NCBI GenBank assembly: GCA_018716305.1
Contig: DVKB01000008.1
Location: 51,589-115,588, forward strand
Origin: Candidatus Scatomonas merdigallinarum
GTDB lineage: Bacteria; Bacillota; Clostridia; Lachnospirales; Lachnospiraceae
Reading direction: 5' to 3'
Length of the DNA stretch: 64,000 bases
This document shows, in pieces, positions 38,709 to 47,081 of this stretch. Numbering within the stretch: the stretch's first letter is position 1; every line of letters begins with the position of its first letter. A model generated the notes under the pieces. That model made no database searches, was not told where the DNA came from, and saw only the letters and a program-made list of their open reading frames with translations. The translations under genes and the position numbers were made by a program.

Positions 38709-39404
38709 ATGAAAAAATGGAAGACGGGACTGCTGATCTTTCTGGCGCTGTTTCTGTCCTTTCTGCCGGGAATCCTGAGATTCGGGCAAAAGGGGGAAAA
38801 GTACGCCGGATACCCAGCGTCAGCCAAGCAAACCCATGCGGGCCGGGAACCGTTGAAGGCAGCGATTACCTTCGACGACGGCCCGCATTCTGTCTGTACG
38901 CCGAAGCTTCTGGACGGGCTGAAGGAACGGGGCGTCAAGGCCACTTTTTTTGTCCTGGGGCAGAACATTCAGGGAAAGGAAGAAATTCTGCGAAGAATGC
39001 TGGGGGAAGGCCATCTGATCGGCAATCACACCTTTTCCCACAGGGATCTGACGGCGCTGAGTGAAAAAGAGGCGGAGCAGGAAGTGATCCGCGCCGGAAA
39101 CGCTATCTATGAGGCGGCGGGGGTGTACACGGCGTTTATTCGTCCGCCCTTTGGCCGCTGGCCGGAAAACCTGGATTTCCGAATGACTATGGTGCCGGTG
39201 CTGTGGACGCTGGATTCCCGGGACTGGGAGCTGAAGGACGCTTCCGCGGTTGCGGCCAGAGTGCTGGAACAGGCGGAGGACGGGGAGGTGATCCTCATGC
39301 ACGACTGCTACGAGACCTCGGTGGAGGCGGCGCTTCAGATCATTGACGAAATGCAGAAGCAGGGATTTGAGTTTGTCACCGTGGATGAGATGGTTTTTTC
39401 CTGA
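38709..39404 (+). CDS. Polysaccharide deacetylase (NodB/CE4) family protein
   Basis: 231 residues, exported through an N-terminal hydrophobic helix (about 5-22). CE4 motifs are complete: ITFDDGPHS (catalytic Asp), NHTFSH (two metal His), RPPFGRW, the Asp/Trp pair in LDSRDWEL, and LMHDCY. Likely removes acetyl groups from peptidoglycan or a surface glycan. 38 bp after the DUF2298 gene. Confidence 0.9.
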   Translation: MKKWKTGLLIFLALFLSFLPGILRFGQKGEKYAGYPASAKQTHAGREPLKAAITFDDGPHSVCTPKLLDGLKERGVKATFFVLGQNIQGKEEILRRMLGEGHLIGNHTFSHRDLTALSEKEAEQEVIRAGNAIYEAAGVYTAFIRPPFGRWPENLDFRMTMVPVLWTLDSRDWELKDASAVAARVLEQAEDGEVILMHDCYETSVEAALQIIDEMQKQGFEFVTVDEMVFS

Positions 39405-39481
39405 GTCTGCCCGGAGGGGATAGAAACCGGAATTTCCGCAGAAACTGTCCGTGAATCGGATACGCGCAGGAGGAAGCGGAA

Positions 39482-40321
39482 ATGAAACGATCACGGAAAA
39501 ATTCCCGGAGGCGTCTGAAAAATTGTGCCTGCGCTCTGCTGACTGCCGGAGCGTGCTGGAATTATCTGGCCAGCTGCGGCGTGACGGAAAGAGCGGAAGT
39601 CACCAGAATTGTTCTGCCAAAGGAAGAGACGGCGCGGGAGGCAGGCGCCGCGGCCGCGGGGCAGGAAGGGCTTGAGAATGCCGCCCTGCCGGTGCCGGGG
39701 ATCCTTTCCTGGATGATCTGGGATGTCCCTCACATATATCAGTACGACAGCTATCCCACCGGCTGCGAGAGCGTCAGCGCCGTCTGCGCCCTGCGGTACA
39801 GCGGCGTGGATATTACGGTGGATGATTTTATTGACCAATATCTGGTGAAGGGCTCCCTGGGAGAGACAAAGGAGGGAGGACTCACCGGCCCCAGCCTGGA
39901 CGATGCCTTTATCGGGGATCCCCGGACGGTTCACGGCTGCGGCTGCAATGCCCCGGTGATCGTCCGGGCTGCTGAAAGGATTCTGGAGGGGACGGAGCTG
40001 GAAGCAAGAAATCTTACGGGAACAGGACTGGAAACCCTCTGCCGGGAGTATGTAAGCAGGGATATCCCTGTGGTACTATGGGCCACCATCCGCATGCAGG
40101 CCTGGACTAACACTATCACCTGGACAGATGAGGTCAAGGGAGATACGGTCACCTTTTATACCGCGGAACACTGTCTGGTGCTCATTGGCTTTGACGAGGA
40201 AAATTACTATTTCAGCGATCCGGATTCGGAGTCGGAGATCACCGGATATGACCGGGAAAGCGTGGAAGAAGCTTATGCGAAGCTGGGAAAACAGGCGGTG
40301 GCGGTGGCGCCGGAAGAATAG
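39482..40321 (+). CDS. C39-like peptidase domain lipoprotein or exported protein
   Basis: 279 residues. The N-terminus is highly basic (RSRKNSRRRLK) followed by a short hydrophobic stretch and CACALL/LASCG, where a lipobox-like Cys could be modified. Residues 85-270 are a Peptidase_C39_2-type domain: the nucleophile in YPTGCESVSA, the His in EHCLVLIGFD and the Asp in FSDPDSE. A second, diverged relative of the gene at 12318. AGGAGGAAG precedes the ATG. Substrate unknown; surface location inferred. Confidence 0.8.
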   Translation: MKRSRKNSRRRLKNCACALLTAGACWNYLASCGVTERAEVTRIVLPKEETAREAGAAAAGQEGLENAALPVPGILSWMIWDVPHIYQYDSYPTGCESVSAVCALRYSGVDITVDDFIDQYLVKGSLGETKEGGLTGPSLDDAFIGDPRTVHGCGCNAPVIVRAAERILEGTELEARNLTGTGLETLCREYVSRDIPVVLWATIRMQAWTNTITWTDEVKGDTVTFYTAEHCLVLIGFDEENYYFSDPDSESEITGYDRESVEEAYAKLGKQAVAVAPEE

Positions 40322-40340
40322 CCGCGAAGGAGATTTCATC

Positions 40341-40368
40341 TTGTAAACCTGAAAAGTTGTGGTATACT
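40341..40368 (+). promoter_or_regulatory. Promoter of rarA
   Basis: TTGTAA, 16 bp, TATACT, 58 bp before the rarA start. Confidence 0.68.
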
Positions 40369-40426
40369 CATAGAAAAGTTTTTTTCAGAAAATCCTGAAG
40401 GTTAGACCACACGAGAGGAAATCACC

Positions 40427-41743
40427 ATGGATCTGTTTGAGTATGTAAAAGAAAAGAATCTGGAGAAGGAATCTCCGCTGGCTTCCCGGATGCGCCCGGA
40501 AACCCTGGAGGAGATGGTGGGACAGCAGCATATCATCGGTCCCGGAAAGCTGCTGTACCGGGCGGTGAAGGCGGACAAGCTCAGTTCCCTGATCTTTTAC
40601 GGGCCGCCGGGCACCGGCAAAACCACCCTGGCCCAGGTTATCGCCCATAGTACCAGCGCGGAGTTTACCAGGCTGAACGCCACCCTGGCGGGGAAAAAGG
40701 ATATGGAGGAGGTGGTGAAGGCCGCCCAGGAGAGAATGGGCATGTACGGAAAGCGCACCATTCTCTTTGTGGATGAGATCCACCGGTTCAACAAGGGACA
40801 GCAGGACTACCTGCTCCCTTTTGTGGAGGACGGCACGGTGATCCTCATTGGGGCCACCACGGAAAATCCTTATTTTGAGGTGAACGGGGCGCTCCTGTCC
40901 CGTTCCGTGATTTTTGAACTGAAGCCTCTGTCTCCGGAAGATATTAAAACCCTGCTGCGGCGGGCAGTGACGGATCCGGTGAAAGGCCTGGGCAGCTACC
41001 ACCCGGTGCTGGAGCCGGAGGCGGCGGATTTTCTGGCGGACATCTCCGGGGGAGACGCCCGGTCTGCCCTGAATGCCCTGGAACTGGGAGTGCTGACCAC
41101 CAAACCTGGGGAGGATGGGAAAATCCATATTGATCTGGAAACTGCCTCCGACTGTATCCAGAAGCGGGTGGTGCGGTACGACAAGGGCGGGGATGAGCAC
41201 TATGACACGATTTCCGCCTTTATTAAGAGTATGCGGGGCTCTGACCCGGACGCGGCGGTGTACTATCTGGCAAAGATGCTCTGCGCCGGGGAGGACATCA
41301 AGTTTATCGCCCGGCGGATTATGATCTGCGCCTCGGAGGACGTGGGCAACGCGGATCCCCGGGCTCTGACGGTGGCGGTCTCCGCCGCCCAGGCGGTGGA
41401 GCGGGTGGGCATGCCGGAGGCGCAGATCATTCTGGCCCAGGCGGTGACCTATGTGGCCAGCGCCCCCAAAAGCAACGCCGCCTATACCGCGGTCTTTGAA
41501 GCTATGGAGTCAGTGCGGACCGTAAAAACCACAGTTCCGGCCCATCTGAGAGACGCCCACTATAAGGGGGCCGCCAATCTGGGACGGGGCACCGGTTATC
41601 AGTACGCCCACGATTATCCCAACCATTACGTAGAGCAGCAGTATCTGCCGGATGAGATTCAGGGAGCCTCCTTTTACCGGCCCACCGAGATGGGGTATGA
41701 GGCAGTGATCCGGCAGTATTTTGAAAAAATACATAAAAAATAA
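40427..41743 (+). CDS. rarA: Replication-associated recombination protein A (MgsA/RarA)
   Basis: 438 residues. AAA+ ATPase related to clamp loaders, acting at stalled forks. Opening PLASRMRPETLEEMVGQQH, Walker A GPPGTGKTT (about 60), Walker B ILFVDEIHRFNKGQQD, sensor 1 GATTENPYFEVN, and the MgsA C-terminal domain with RRIMICASEDVGNADP and GRGTGYQYAHDYPNHYV. Normal length. Confidence 0.95.
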   Translation: MDLFEYVKEKNLEKESPLASRMRPETLEEMVGQQHIIGPGKLLYRAVKADKLSSLIFYGPPGTGKTTLAQVIAHSTSAEFTRLNATLAGKKDMEEVVKAAQERMGMYGKRTILFVDEIHRFNKGQQDYLLPFVEDGTVILIGATTENPYFEVNGALLSRSVIFELKPLSPEDIKTLLRRAVTDPVKGLGSYHPVLEPEAADFLADISGGDARSALNALELGVLTTKPGEDGKIHIDLETASDCIQKRVVRYDKGGDEHYDTISAFIKSMRGSDPDAAVYYLAKMLCAGEDIKFIARRIMICASEDVGNADPRALTVAVSAAQAVERVGMPEAQIILAQAVTYVASAPKSNAAYTAVFEAMESVRTVKTTVPAHLRDAHYKGAANLGRGTGYQYAHDYPNHYVEQQYLPDEIQGASFYRPTEMGYEAVIRQYFEKIHKK

Positions 41744-41759
41744 GGGAGAGAAAAAGAAA

Positions 41760-42839
41760 ATGAAAAGTACAGGAAAAGGGGGAGCGTTCCGGGCTTTCCT
41801 GAAACGCAAGAATGTGGAGTTTTCCGCCAAACGGTACGGGATCGACGCCCTGGGGGCCATGGCACAGGGGCTGTTTGCCTCCCTGCTTATCGGCACCATC
41901 ATCGGCACCCTGGGAGAACAGCTGGGACTCCAGGTGCTGGTTCAGATCGGAGATTACGCCAAGGCCGCTTCAGGTCCGGCTATGGCGGCGGCCATCGGCT
42001 ATGCCCTGAAATGTCCGCCGCTGGTGCTCTTTTCTCTGATCGCTGTGGGCGGAGCTGCCAACGCCCTGGGCGGAGCCGGAGGACCTCTTGCGGTGCTGGT
42101 GGTGGCCATTGTGGCTTCTGAGTGCGGAAAGATTGTTTCGAAAGAAACAAAGATCGATATTATCGTCACACCCAGCGTCACCATTATTGTGGGCGTTCTT
42201 TTGTCTATGTGGTGCGCGCCGGCCATCGGCGCCGCGGCCAATACCGTAGGAGACGCCATTATGTGGGCTACAGACCTGCAGCCCTTCTTTATGGGCATTA
42301 TCGTTTCTGTGGTGGTGGGCGTTGCCCTGACGCTTCCCATCAGCAGCGCCGCCATCTGCGCGGCCCTTGGGCTTACAGGCCTTGCCGGAGGAGCGGCTGT
42401 GGCCGGATGCTGCGCCCAGATGGTGGGATTCGCGGTAATGAGTTTTCGGGAAAACCGCTGGGGCGGCCTGTTTGCCCAGGGCATCGGCACCTCTATGCTG
42501 CAGATGGGAAACATTGTACGCAATCCCAGAATCTGGATCCCGCCCACCCTGGCTTCCGCCGTCACCGGTCCGCTTGCCACCTGTGTTTTTAAAATGCAGA
42601 TGAACGGAGCGGCCATATCTTCCGGTATGGGTACCTGCGGGTTTGTGGGCCAGATCGGCGTTTACACCGGCTGGGTCAGCGATGTGGAGAGCGGAGTAAA
42701 AGCGGCCATTACTGCTTTTGACTGGCTGGGACTGGTGCTGATCTGTTTCCTGCTGCCGGCAGTGCTGACGGTGCTGTTTGCCGCTCCTTTGAGAAAACAC
42801 GGATGGATCAAAGAGAACGATCTGAAGCTGGATCTGTAA
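41760..42839 (+). CDS. PTS EIIC-like (PTS_EIIC_2) membrane protein
   Basis: 359 residues, about ten hydrophobic segments rich in Gly and Ala. It matches the PTS_EIIC_2 group, annotated as PTS IIC subunits but normally encoded without IIA or IIB partners, as here. GAMAQGLFASLLIGTIIGTLG and ISSGMGTCGFVGQIG are typical. ATG at 41760 (GGGAGAG upstream) gives MKSTGKGG; an upstream ATG at 41721 lies inside rarA. Substrate unknown. Confidence 0.8.
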   Translation: MKSTGKGGAFRAFLKRKNVEFSAKRYGIDALGAMAQGLFASLLIGTIIGTLGEQLGLQVLVQIGDYAKAASGPAMAAAIGYALKCPPLVLFSLIAVGGAANALGGAGGPLAVLVVAIVASECGKIVSKETKIDIIVTPSVTIIVGVLLSMWCAPAIGAAANTVGDAIMWATDLQPFFMGIIVSVVVGVALTLPISSAAICAALGLTGLAGGAAVAGCCAQMVGFAVMSFRENRWGGLFAQGIGTSMLQMGNIVRNPRIWIPPTLASAVTGPLATCVFKMQMNGAAISSGMGTCGFVGQIGVYTGWVSDVESGVKAAITAFDWLGLVLICFLLPAVLTVLFAAPLRKHGWIKENDLKLDL

Positions 42840-42908
42840 GGAAGAAGACATCGTGGGACATTCCGGAGTAAGCCGGTAACCGTCTTCGCCTGTAAAATCC
42901 GGATCTGT

Positions 42909-43424
42909 TTACATCAGCAATTTCATAACCGCCGCGTAGACCTCCTGGCTTTTTCGCTTCCAGTTTTCACAGAGGGTCTGGGCGGCGCTTTCTGTGGGAA
43001 CGTTAAGGGTTAAATCGATGAGGGTGGTCTTTCCCTCTTTGACCACGCAGCGCACGCCATAGTCCTGTTCCGGGGTCCGGTAATAATCCGCCAGCACCGA
43101 GGAGTCATTGCGCATCTCATAGGCATGGGTCAGCAGATAACGGTCGGCGTCTTCCCGGATTTCCGGAGAAATTTCGTTCCCGAAGAAATCCAGAGTCTGC
43201 CGTCCGCCCTCCGTCATATGGTAAAAGGTGGCGTTGCGGACCGTTTCTGTCCGCAGGAGGCCGGATTCCACCATTTCAGACAGAACCTCCTGCAGATGAA
43301 AATAGGAAGTATACTCCCGGCCCAGCATGAAGTCGGAGATCTGGGCGTTGGTCAGGGGGAATTTTACTTTTTTCAGCATATAAAGAATGATTAATTTATA
43401 GAGGGAATAGGTAGATTCGATCAT
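42909..43424 (-). CDS. DUF4364-family protein
   Basis: 171 residues. The N-terminal 80 residues resemble a winged helix (LYKLIILYMLKKVKFPLTNAQI; LQEVLSEMVESGLLR; FYHMTEGGRQTL), followed by an alpha/beta region typical of DUF4364, a Clostridia-specific family. Probably DNA-binding, function not established. AAGGAG lies 10 bp before the ATG. 15 bp downstream of the radical SAM gene, so one minus-strand operon. Confidence 0.82.
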   Translation of the reverse strand: MIESTYSLYKLIILYMLKKVKFPLTNAQISDFMLGREYTSYFHLQEVLSEMVESGLLRTETVRNATFYHMTEGGRQTLDFFGNEISPEIREDADRYLLTHAYEMRNDSSVLADYYRTPEQDYGVRCVVKEGKTTLIDLTLNVPTESAAQTLCENWKRKSQEVYAAVMKLLM

Positions 43425-43439
43425 GGATCACAGCTCCTT

Positions 43440-44369
43440 TTAATTGGTTTGATACAGCCTGCCCTGCCAGGTGCGGCGCAGGGCCATTTCATGGTGCAGG
43501 GTATTGAGAACGCTCCGTTTGGCGCTGCTCCACTGAGGAGCGATCAGCAGCTTCTTCGGACCGTCTCCGGTGAGACGGTGGATCACTATATCCGGCCTCA
43601 GCTCTTCCAGACAGTGGATGAGAAGCTCTATATATTCTTCTCTGGCGAGAACCCGAAAATATCCTTTTTCATAATCTTCAGCCAGATCTGTGCCGGCCAG
43701 AACGTGGAGAAGCTGAAGTTTGATTCCCCGAATGGGAAGGCGGTTCAGAAAACGGATGGTATCCAGCATCTGTTCCCCGGTCTCTCCGGGAAGCCCCAGA
43801 ATCACATGGACGATAATATCCAATCCGGCGGCGCGCAGGTTTTTAACCGCTTCCTCAAAGCAGGAGAGGGGATAGCCCCGGCGGATATACGCCGCGGTCT
43901 TTTCGTGTATGGTCTGCAGCCCCAGTTCCACCCATATGGGTTTTTCCCGGTTGAGGCGGGCCAGCAGCCCGACCACCGGAGGAGGCAGACAGTCCGGCCG
44001 GGTGGCGATGGACAATGCTGCCACCTCCGGGCAGGAAAGAGCTTCCCGGTACAGGGCTTCCAGTTTTTCCGCGGGGCCGTAAGTATTTGTAAAGGCCTGA
44101 AAATAGGCAATAAATTTTTTTACCGGACGCCTGCTGCGGATCCGGCGGATCTGCTGTTCCAGCTGCAGGGAAACGGGAAGCCTCCGGTCCCCGGCAAAAT
44201 CCCCGCTGCCCCCGGCGCTGCAGAAAATACAGCCCCTCTCTCCCGCGGTTCCGTCCCGGTTGGGGCAGGTAAAACCGGCGTCCAGAGCGGCTTTATAAAC
44301 TTTTTCCTGAAATTGTTCATGGAGAAAAGCATCCAGAGAATAGTACGGTTTTCCCATCCAGCTTTGCAT
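43440..44369 (-). CDS. TIGR01212-family radical SAM protein, YtqA type
   Basis: 309 residues. Radical SAM core with cluster cysteines in FTCPNRDGTAGERGCIFCSAG (the spaced C...C-x2-C of this family), then KFIAYFQAFTNTYGP, ALSIATRPDCLP and WVELGLQTIHEKTAAYIRRGY, all shared with YhcC/YtqA proteins. ATG at 44369 follows GGGGGAGG; longer starts lack a ribosome site. Substrate unknown to me. Confidence 0.88.
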   Translation of the reverse strand: MQSWMGKPYYSLDAFLHEQFQEKVYKAALDAGFTCPNRDGTAGERGCIFCSAGGSGDFAGDRRLPVSLQLEQQIRRIRSRRPVKKFIAYFQAFTNTYGPAEKLEALYREALSCPEVAALSIATRPDCLPPPVVGLLARLNREKPIWVELGLQTIHEKTAAYIRRGYPLSCFEEAVKNLRAAGLDIIVHVILGLPGETGEQMLDTIRFLNRLPIRGIKLQLLHVLAGTDLAEDYEKGYFRVLAREEYIELLIHCLEELRPDIVIHRLTGDGPKKLLIAPQWSSAKRSVLNTLHHEMALRRTWQGRLYQTN

Positions 44370-44414
44370 AGGCGCCTCCCCCGGTGAAATCATCCGGCTT
44401 TTTAATCTGGCATT

Positions 44415-44443
44415 ATCATACCATAAAAGCTTTCCGGGCACAA
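44415..44443 (-). promoter_or_regulatory. Promoter of the radical SAM-DUF4364 operon
   Basis: Minus strand TTGTGC (44443-44438), 17 bp, TATGAT (44420-44415). Confidence 0.62.
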
Positions 44444-44569
44444 CTTAAGGGAAGGGCGGACGCGTCTGTCCCGCAAAAAAAATGTATAAATATAAAGCCT
44501 GTGCCGGGAACCGTTTCGGAACCCGGCCCCCGGGGAGGCAGACAGCCCTTATATTCGGCAATTTTCCAC

Positions 44570-44597
44570 TTGTTTTTCAAAGGAATGCTGGTATAAT
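44570..44597 (+). promoter_or_regulatory. Promoter of the amino acid ABC transporter operon
   Basis: TTGTTT, 16 bp, TATAAT, 78 bp before the binding-protein start. The rest of the 44,370-44,675 gap holds the divergent promoter, GC-rich imperfect repeats and no gene. Confidence 0.68.
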
Positions 44598-44675
44598 AGC
44601 TGTATGCATGTTTATAAAAATTTTACAATGCAGGATCCGGCGGAGATTCCGGCGGATTCAGAGGAAGGAGATATC

Positions 44676-45494
44676 ATGAGAAATTTAAAGAAGTTTACCG
44701 CTCTGGCCCTGACAGCGGCCGTTGTTCTGTCTATGTCCGCCTGCGGAAGCAAGGAGGGAGCTGACAGCTCTGACACCGAAAACAAAATCAGCATCACCTC
44801 CGCGGAGGATCTGGCGGATCTGAAGATCGGCGTGCAGACCGGAACCACCGGTGATCTGCAGGCAACGGATATTGTGAAGGACGACACGCAGATGAACCGT
44901 TTCAACACCGGCGCCGATGCGGTACAGGCTCTGAAAAACGGCAAGGTGGACTGCGTGGTCATCGATTCCCAGCCGGCGGCCAAATTTGTGGAGCTCAACG
45001 ATGATCTGGAGATCATTGACGGGATCTTTGAGACAGAGGAATACGCCATCTGCCTGAAGAAGGGCAACACGGAACTTCAGGAGGAGATCAACGGCGCCCT
45101 GAACGAGCTGAAGGAGGACGGCACCATCGACTCCATTATGAGCAACTACATCGGCGATGAAGTGGGACAGCATCCCTACGAATCACCGGCAGATGTAGAC
45201 CGCTCCAAGGGTACTCTGACCATGGCTACCAACGCGGCTTTTGAGCCCTGGGAGTACCGAGAAGGAAATGATATTGTAGGAATCGATCCGGAGATCGCCC
45301 AGGCCATCTGCGACAAGCTGGGATATGAGCTGGCAATCGAGGATATGGCCTTTGATACCATCCTGGTGGCAGTAGATTCCGGAAAGGCTGACTTCGGCAT
45401 GGCAGGCATGACGGTAACTCCCGACAGAGAGGAGAGCGTAGAGTTTACAGATACCTACGCGGATGCCAGCCAGGTTGTCATCGTTAAGAAATAA
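44676..45494 (+). CDS. Amino acid ABC transporter substrate-binding lipoprotein with circularly permuted SBP_bac_3 fold
   Basis: 272 residues. A lipoprotein signal peptide ends at SMSAC (Cys 23). Residues about 37-165 start with SAEDLADLKIGVQTGTTGDL and run to LNELKEDGTIDSIMSNYIG. In ordinary GlnH/HisJ-type proteins this is the second half, lobe 2 plus the returning C-terminal helix. Residues about 178-272 start GTLTMATNAAFEPWEYREG and end FTDTYADASQVVIVKK, which is the normal first half. The order is therefore swapped at the hinge, while every expected segment is present once. ATG at 44676 follows AGGAAGGAG. A polar amino acid permease and ATPase follow directly. Confidence 0.9.
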   Translation: MRNLKKFTALALTAAVVLSMSACGSKEGADSSDTENKISITSAEDLADLKIGVQTGTTGDLQATDIVKDDTQMNRFNTGADAVQALKNGKVDCVVIDSQPAAKFVELNDDLEIIDGIFETEEYAICLKKGNTELQEEINGALNELKEDGTIDSIMSNYIGDEVGQHPYESPADVDRSKGTLTMATNAAFEPWEYREGNDIVGIDPEIAQAICDKLGYELAIEDMAFDTILVAVDSGKADFGMAGMTVTPDREESVEFTDTYADASQVVIVKK

Positions 45495-45508
45495 GGGAGG
45501 GCAGTACC

Positions 45509-46198
45509 TTGGAAGCTATCCAGCACTGGTTTATGCGGTATTTTGTGAATAACGGAGCCTATGAGTGGTGGCTCACAGGCCTTAAGACCACTCTTCTGGT
45601 GACGCTGCTGGCCCTGGTCATCGGCATTGTGCTGGGATTTCTGGTGGCCATCGTCCGCTCCACCCACGAGCAGACAGGAAAGCTGAAATTCCTCAATGTG
45701 ATCGCCAAAATCTACCTGACTATCATCCGGGGAACCCCCACTATGGTGCAGGTGCTGATCTGTTATTCTATTATATTTGCCAGCGTGAATCTGAACAATA
45801 TTGTCATCGGCGGCATCGCCTTCGGCATTAACTCCGGAGCCTACGTGGCGGAGATCGTCCGCTCCGGCATTATGTCCATTGAAAAAGGGCAGATGGAAGC
45901 GGGCAGAAGCCTGGGATTAAGTTCCGGACAGACCATGAAGCTGATTATTATGCCTCAGGCTTTTAAGAATGTGCTGCCGGCCCTGATCAATGAAATGATC
46001 GTTTTGCTGAAAGAGACCTCCATCATCGGCTACATCGGCACCATCGATATTACCAGAGCGGCTACTCTGGTGCAGAGCCGGACCTACGACGCCTATGTGC
46101 CTCTGCTGACCGCCGCTGTGTTCTATCTGGTTCTGGTTATGATCCTGACGTACTTTATGGGCAAGCTGGAAAGGAGGCTGAGAAAGAGTGACCACTGA
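45509..46198 (+). CDS. Polar amino acid ABC transporter permease
   Basis: 229 residues, HisM/GlnP family. About five hydrophobic segments; [21 protein letters not shown] near the N-terminus and the EAA loop [23 protein letters not shown] contacting the ATPase. The start is TTG at 45509, 8 bp after AAGGGAGG. A single permease gene suggests a homodimer channel. Overlaps the ATPase gene by 11 bp. Confidence 0.92.
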   Translation: MEAIQHWFMRYFVNNGAYEWWLTGLKTTLLVTLLALVIGIVLGFLVAIVRSTHEQTGKLKFLNVIAKIYLTIIRGTPTMVQVLICYSIIFASVNLNNIVIGGIAFGINSGAYVAEIVRSGIMSIEKGQMEAGRSLGLSSGQTMKLIIMPQAFKNVLPALINEMIVLLKETSIIGYIGTIDITRAATLVQSRTYDAYVPLLTAAVFYLVLVMILTYFMGKLERRLRKSDH

Positions 46199-46931
46199 CG
46201 GAAGAGTTTTGATTGAGGTACAGGAGCTGACAAAAAAATTCGGAGACAATCTGGTTCTGGACGGGATTTCCACGGAAATCCGACAGGGGGAGGTAGTGGT
46301 TATCATCGGACCCTCCGGATCCGGAAAATCCACCTTTCTCCGTTCCCTGAATCTGCTGGAGGTTCCCACCGGGGGCAGAATCCTCTTTGAAGGGGTGGAT
46401 ATCACGGATCCCAAGGTGGACATTAACCGCCACCGCCAGAAGATCGGCATGGTGTTCCAGCAGTTCAACCTGTTCCCCCACAAGACCGTGAAGGAAAACA
46501 TCACCCTGGCCCCGGTGACCTTAAAGCTCATGACCCCGGAGGAAGCCTCTCTCAGAGCGGATGAGCTTCTGCAGAGAGTGGGCCTGCCGGACAAGGCGGA
46601 CGCTTATCCCGGAAGCCTCTCCGGAGGACAGAAGCAGCGGATCGCCATTGCCAGAGCCCTGGCCATGAATCCGGATGTGATGCTCTTTGACGAGCCCACC
46701 TCCGCCCTGGATCCCGAGATGGTAGGGGAGGTTCTGGAGATTATGAAGGAGCTGGCGGAGAGCGGCATGACCATGGTGGTGGTAACCCACGAGATGGGCT
46801 TTGCCCGGGAGGTAGGAAGCCGTGTGATGTTTATCGACGGCGGAAAAATCCAGGAGGAAAACGCGCCACAGGAATTTTTCGGCAATCCGAAAAATCCCCG
46901 GCTGCGGGAGTTTTTGTCAAAAGTATTATAA
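46188..46931 (+). CDS. Polar amino acid ABC transporter ATP-binding protein (GlnQ type)
   Basis: 247 residues. Walker [10 protein letters not shown] (about 43), [15 protein letters not shown]-loop, [17 protein letters not shown] signature, Walker [17 protein letters not shown], switch His in [10 protein letters not shown]. The start is GTG at 46188 with AAGGAGG 10 bp upstream. Completes the three-gene transporter. Confidence 0.93.
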   Translation: MTTDGRVLIEVQELTKKFGDNLVLDGISTEIRQGEVVVIIGPSGSGKSTFLRSLNLLEVPTGGRILFEGVDITDPKVDINRHRQKIGMVFQQFNLFPHKTVKENITLAPVTLKLMTPEEASLRADELLQRVGLPDKADAYPGSLSGGQKQRIAIARALAMNPDVMLFDEPTSALDPEMVGEVLEIMKELAESGMTMVVVTHEMGFAREVGSRVMFIDGGKIQEENAPQEFFGNPKNPRLREFLSKVL

Positions 46932-46938
46932 ATTCGCC

Positions 46939-46967
46939 TTTACCGGCCCGGTGATTCGTGGTAGAAT
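46939..46967 (+). promoter_or_regulatory. Promoter of gpmI
   Basis: TTTACC, 17 bp, TAGAAT, 114 bp before gpmI. Confidence 0.6.
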
Positions 46968-47081
46968 AGCTGTCGGACAGAACTATCACGGACCCGGGCC
47001 GTATTTTTCAGACGGCCAGCAAGGAAAATTTTATCAGATATATTTGCGCGCCCCTGCAGGACGCGCCGAGAGGAGCAGAGC

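Noticed and set aside
42840..42908. Terminator after the PTS IIC-like gene
   Set aside because: Only a 6-bp GAAGAC/GTCTTC pairing with a long loop and no T tract; not convincing.
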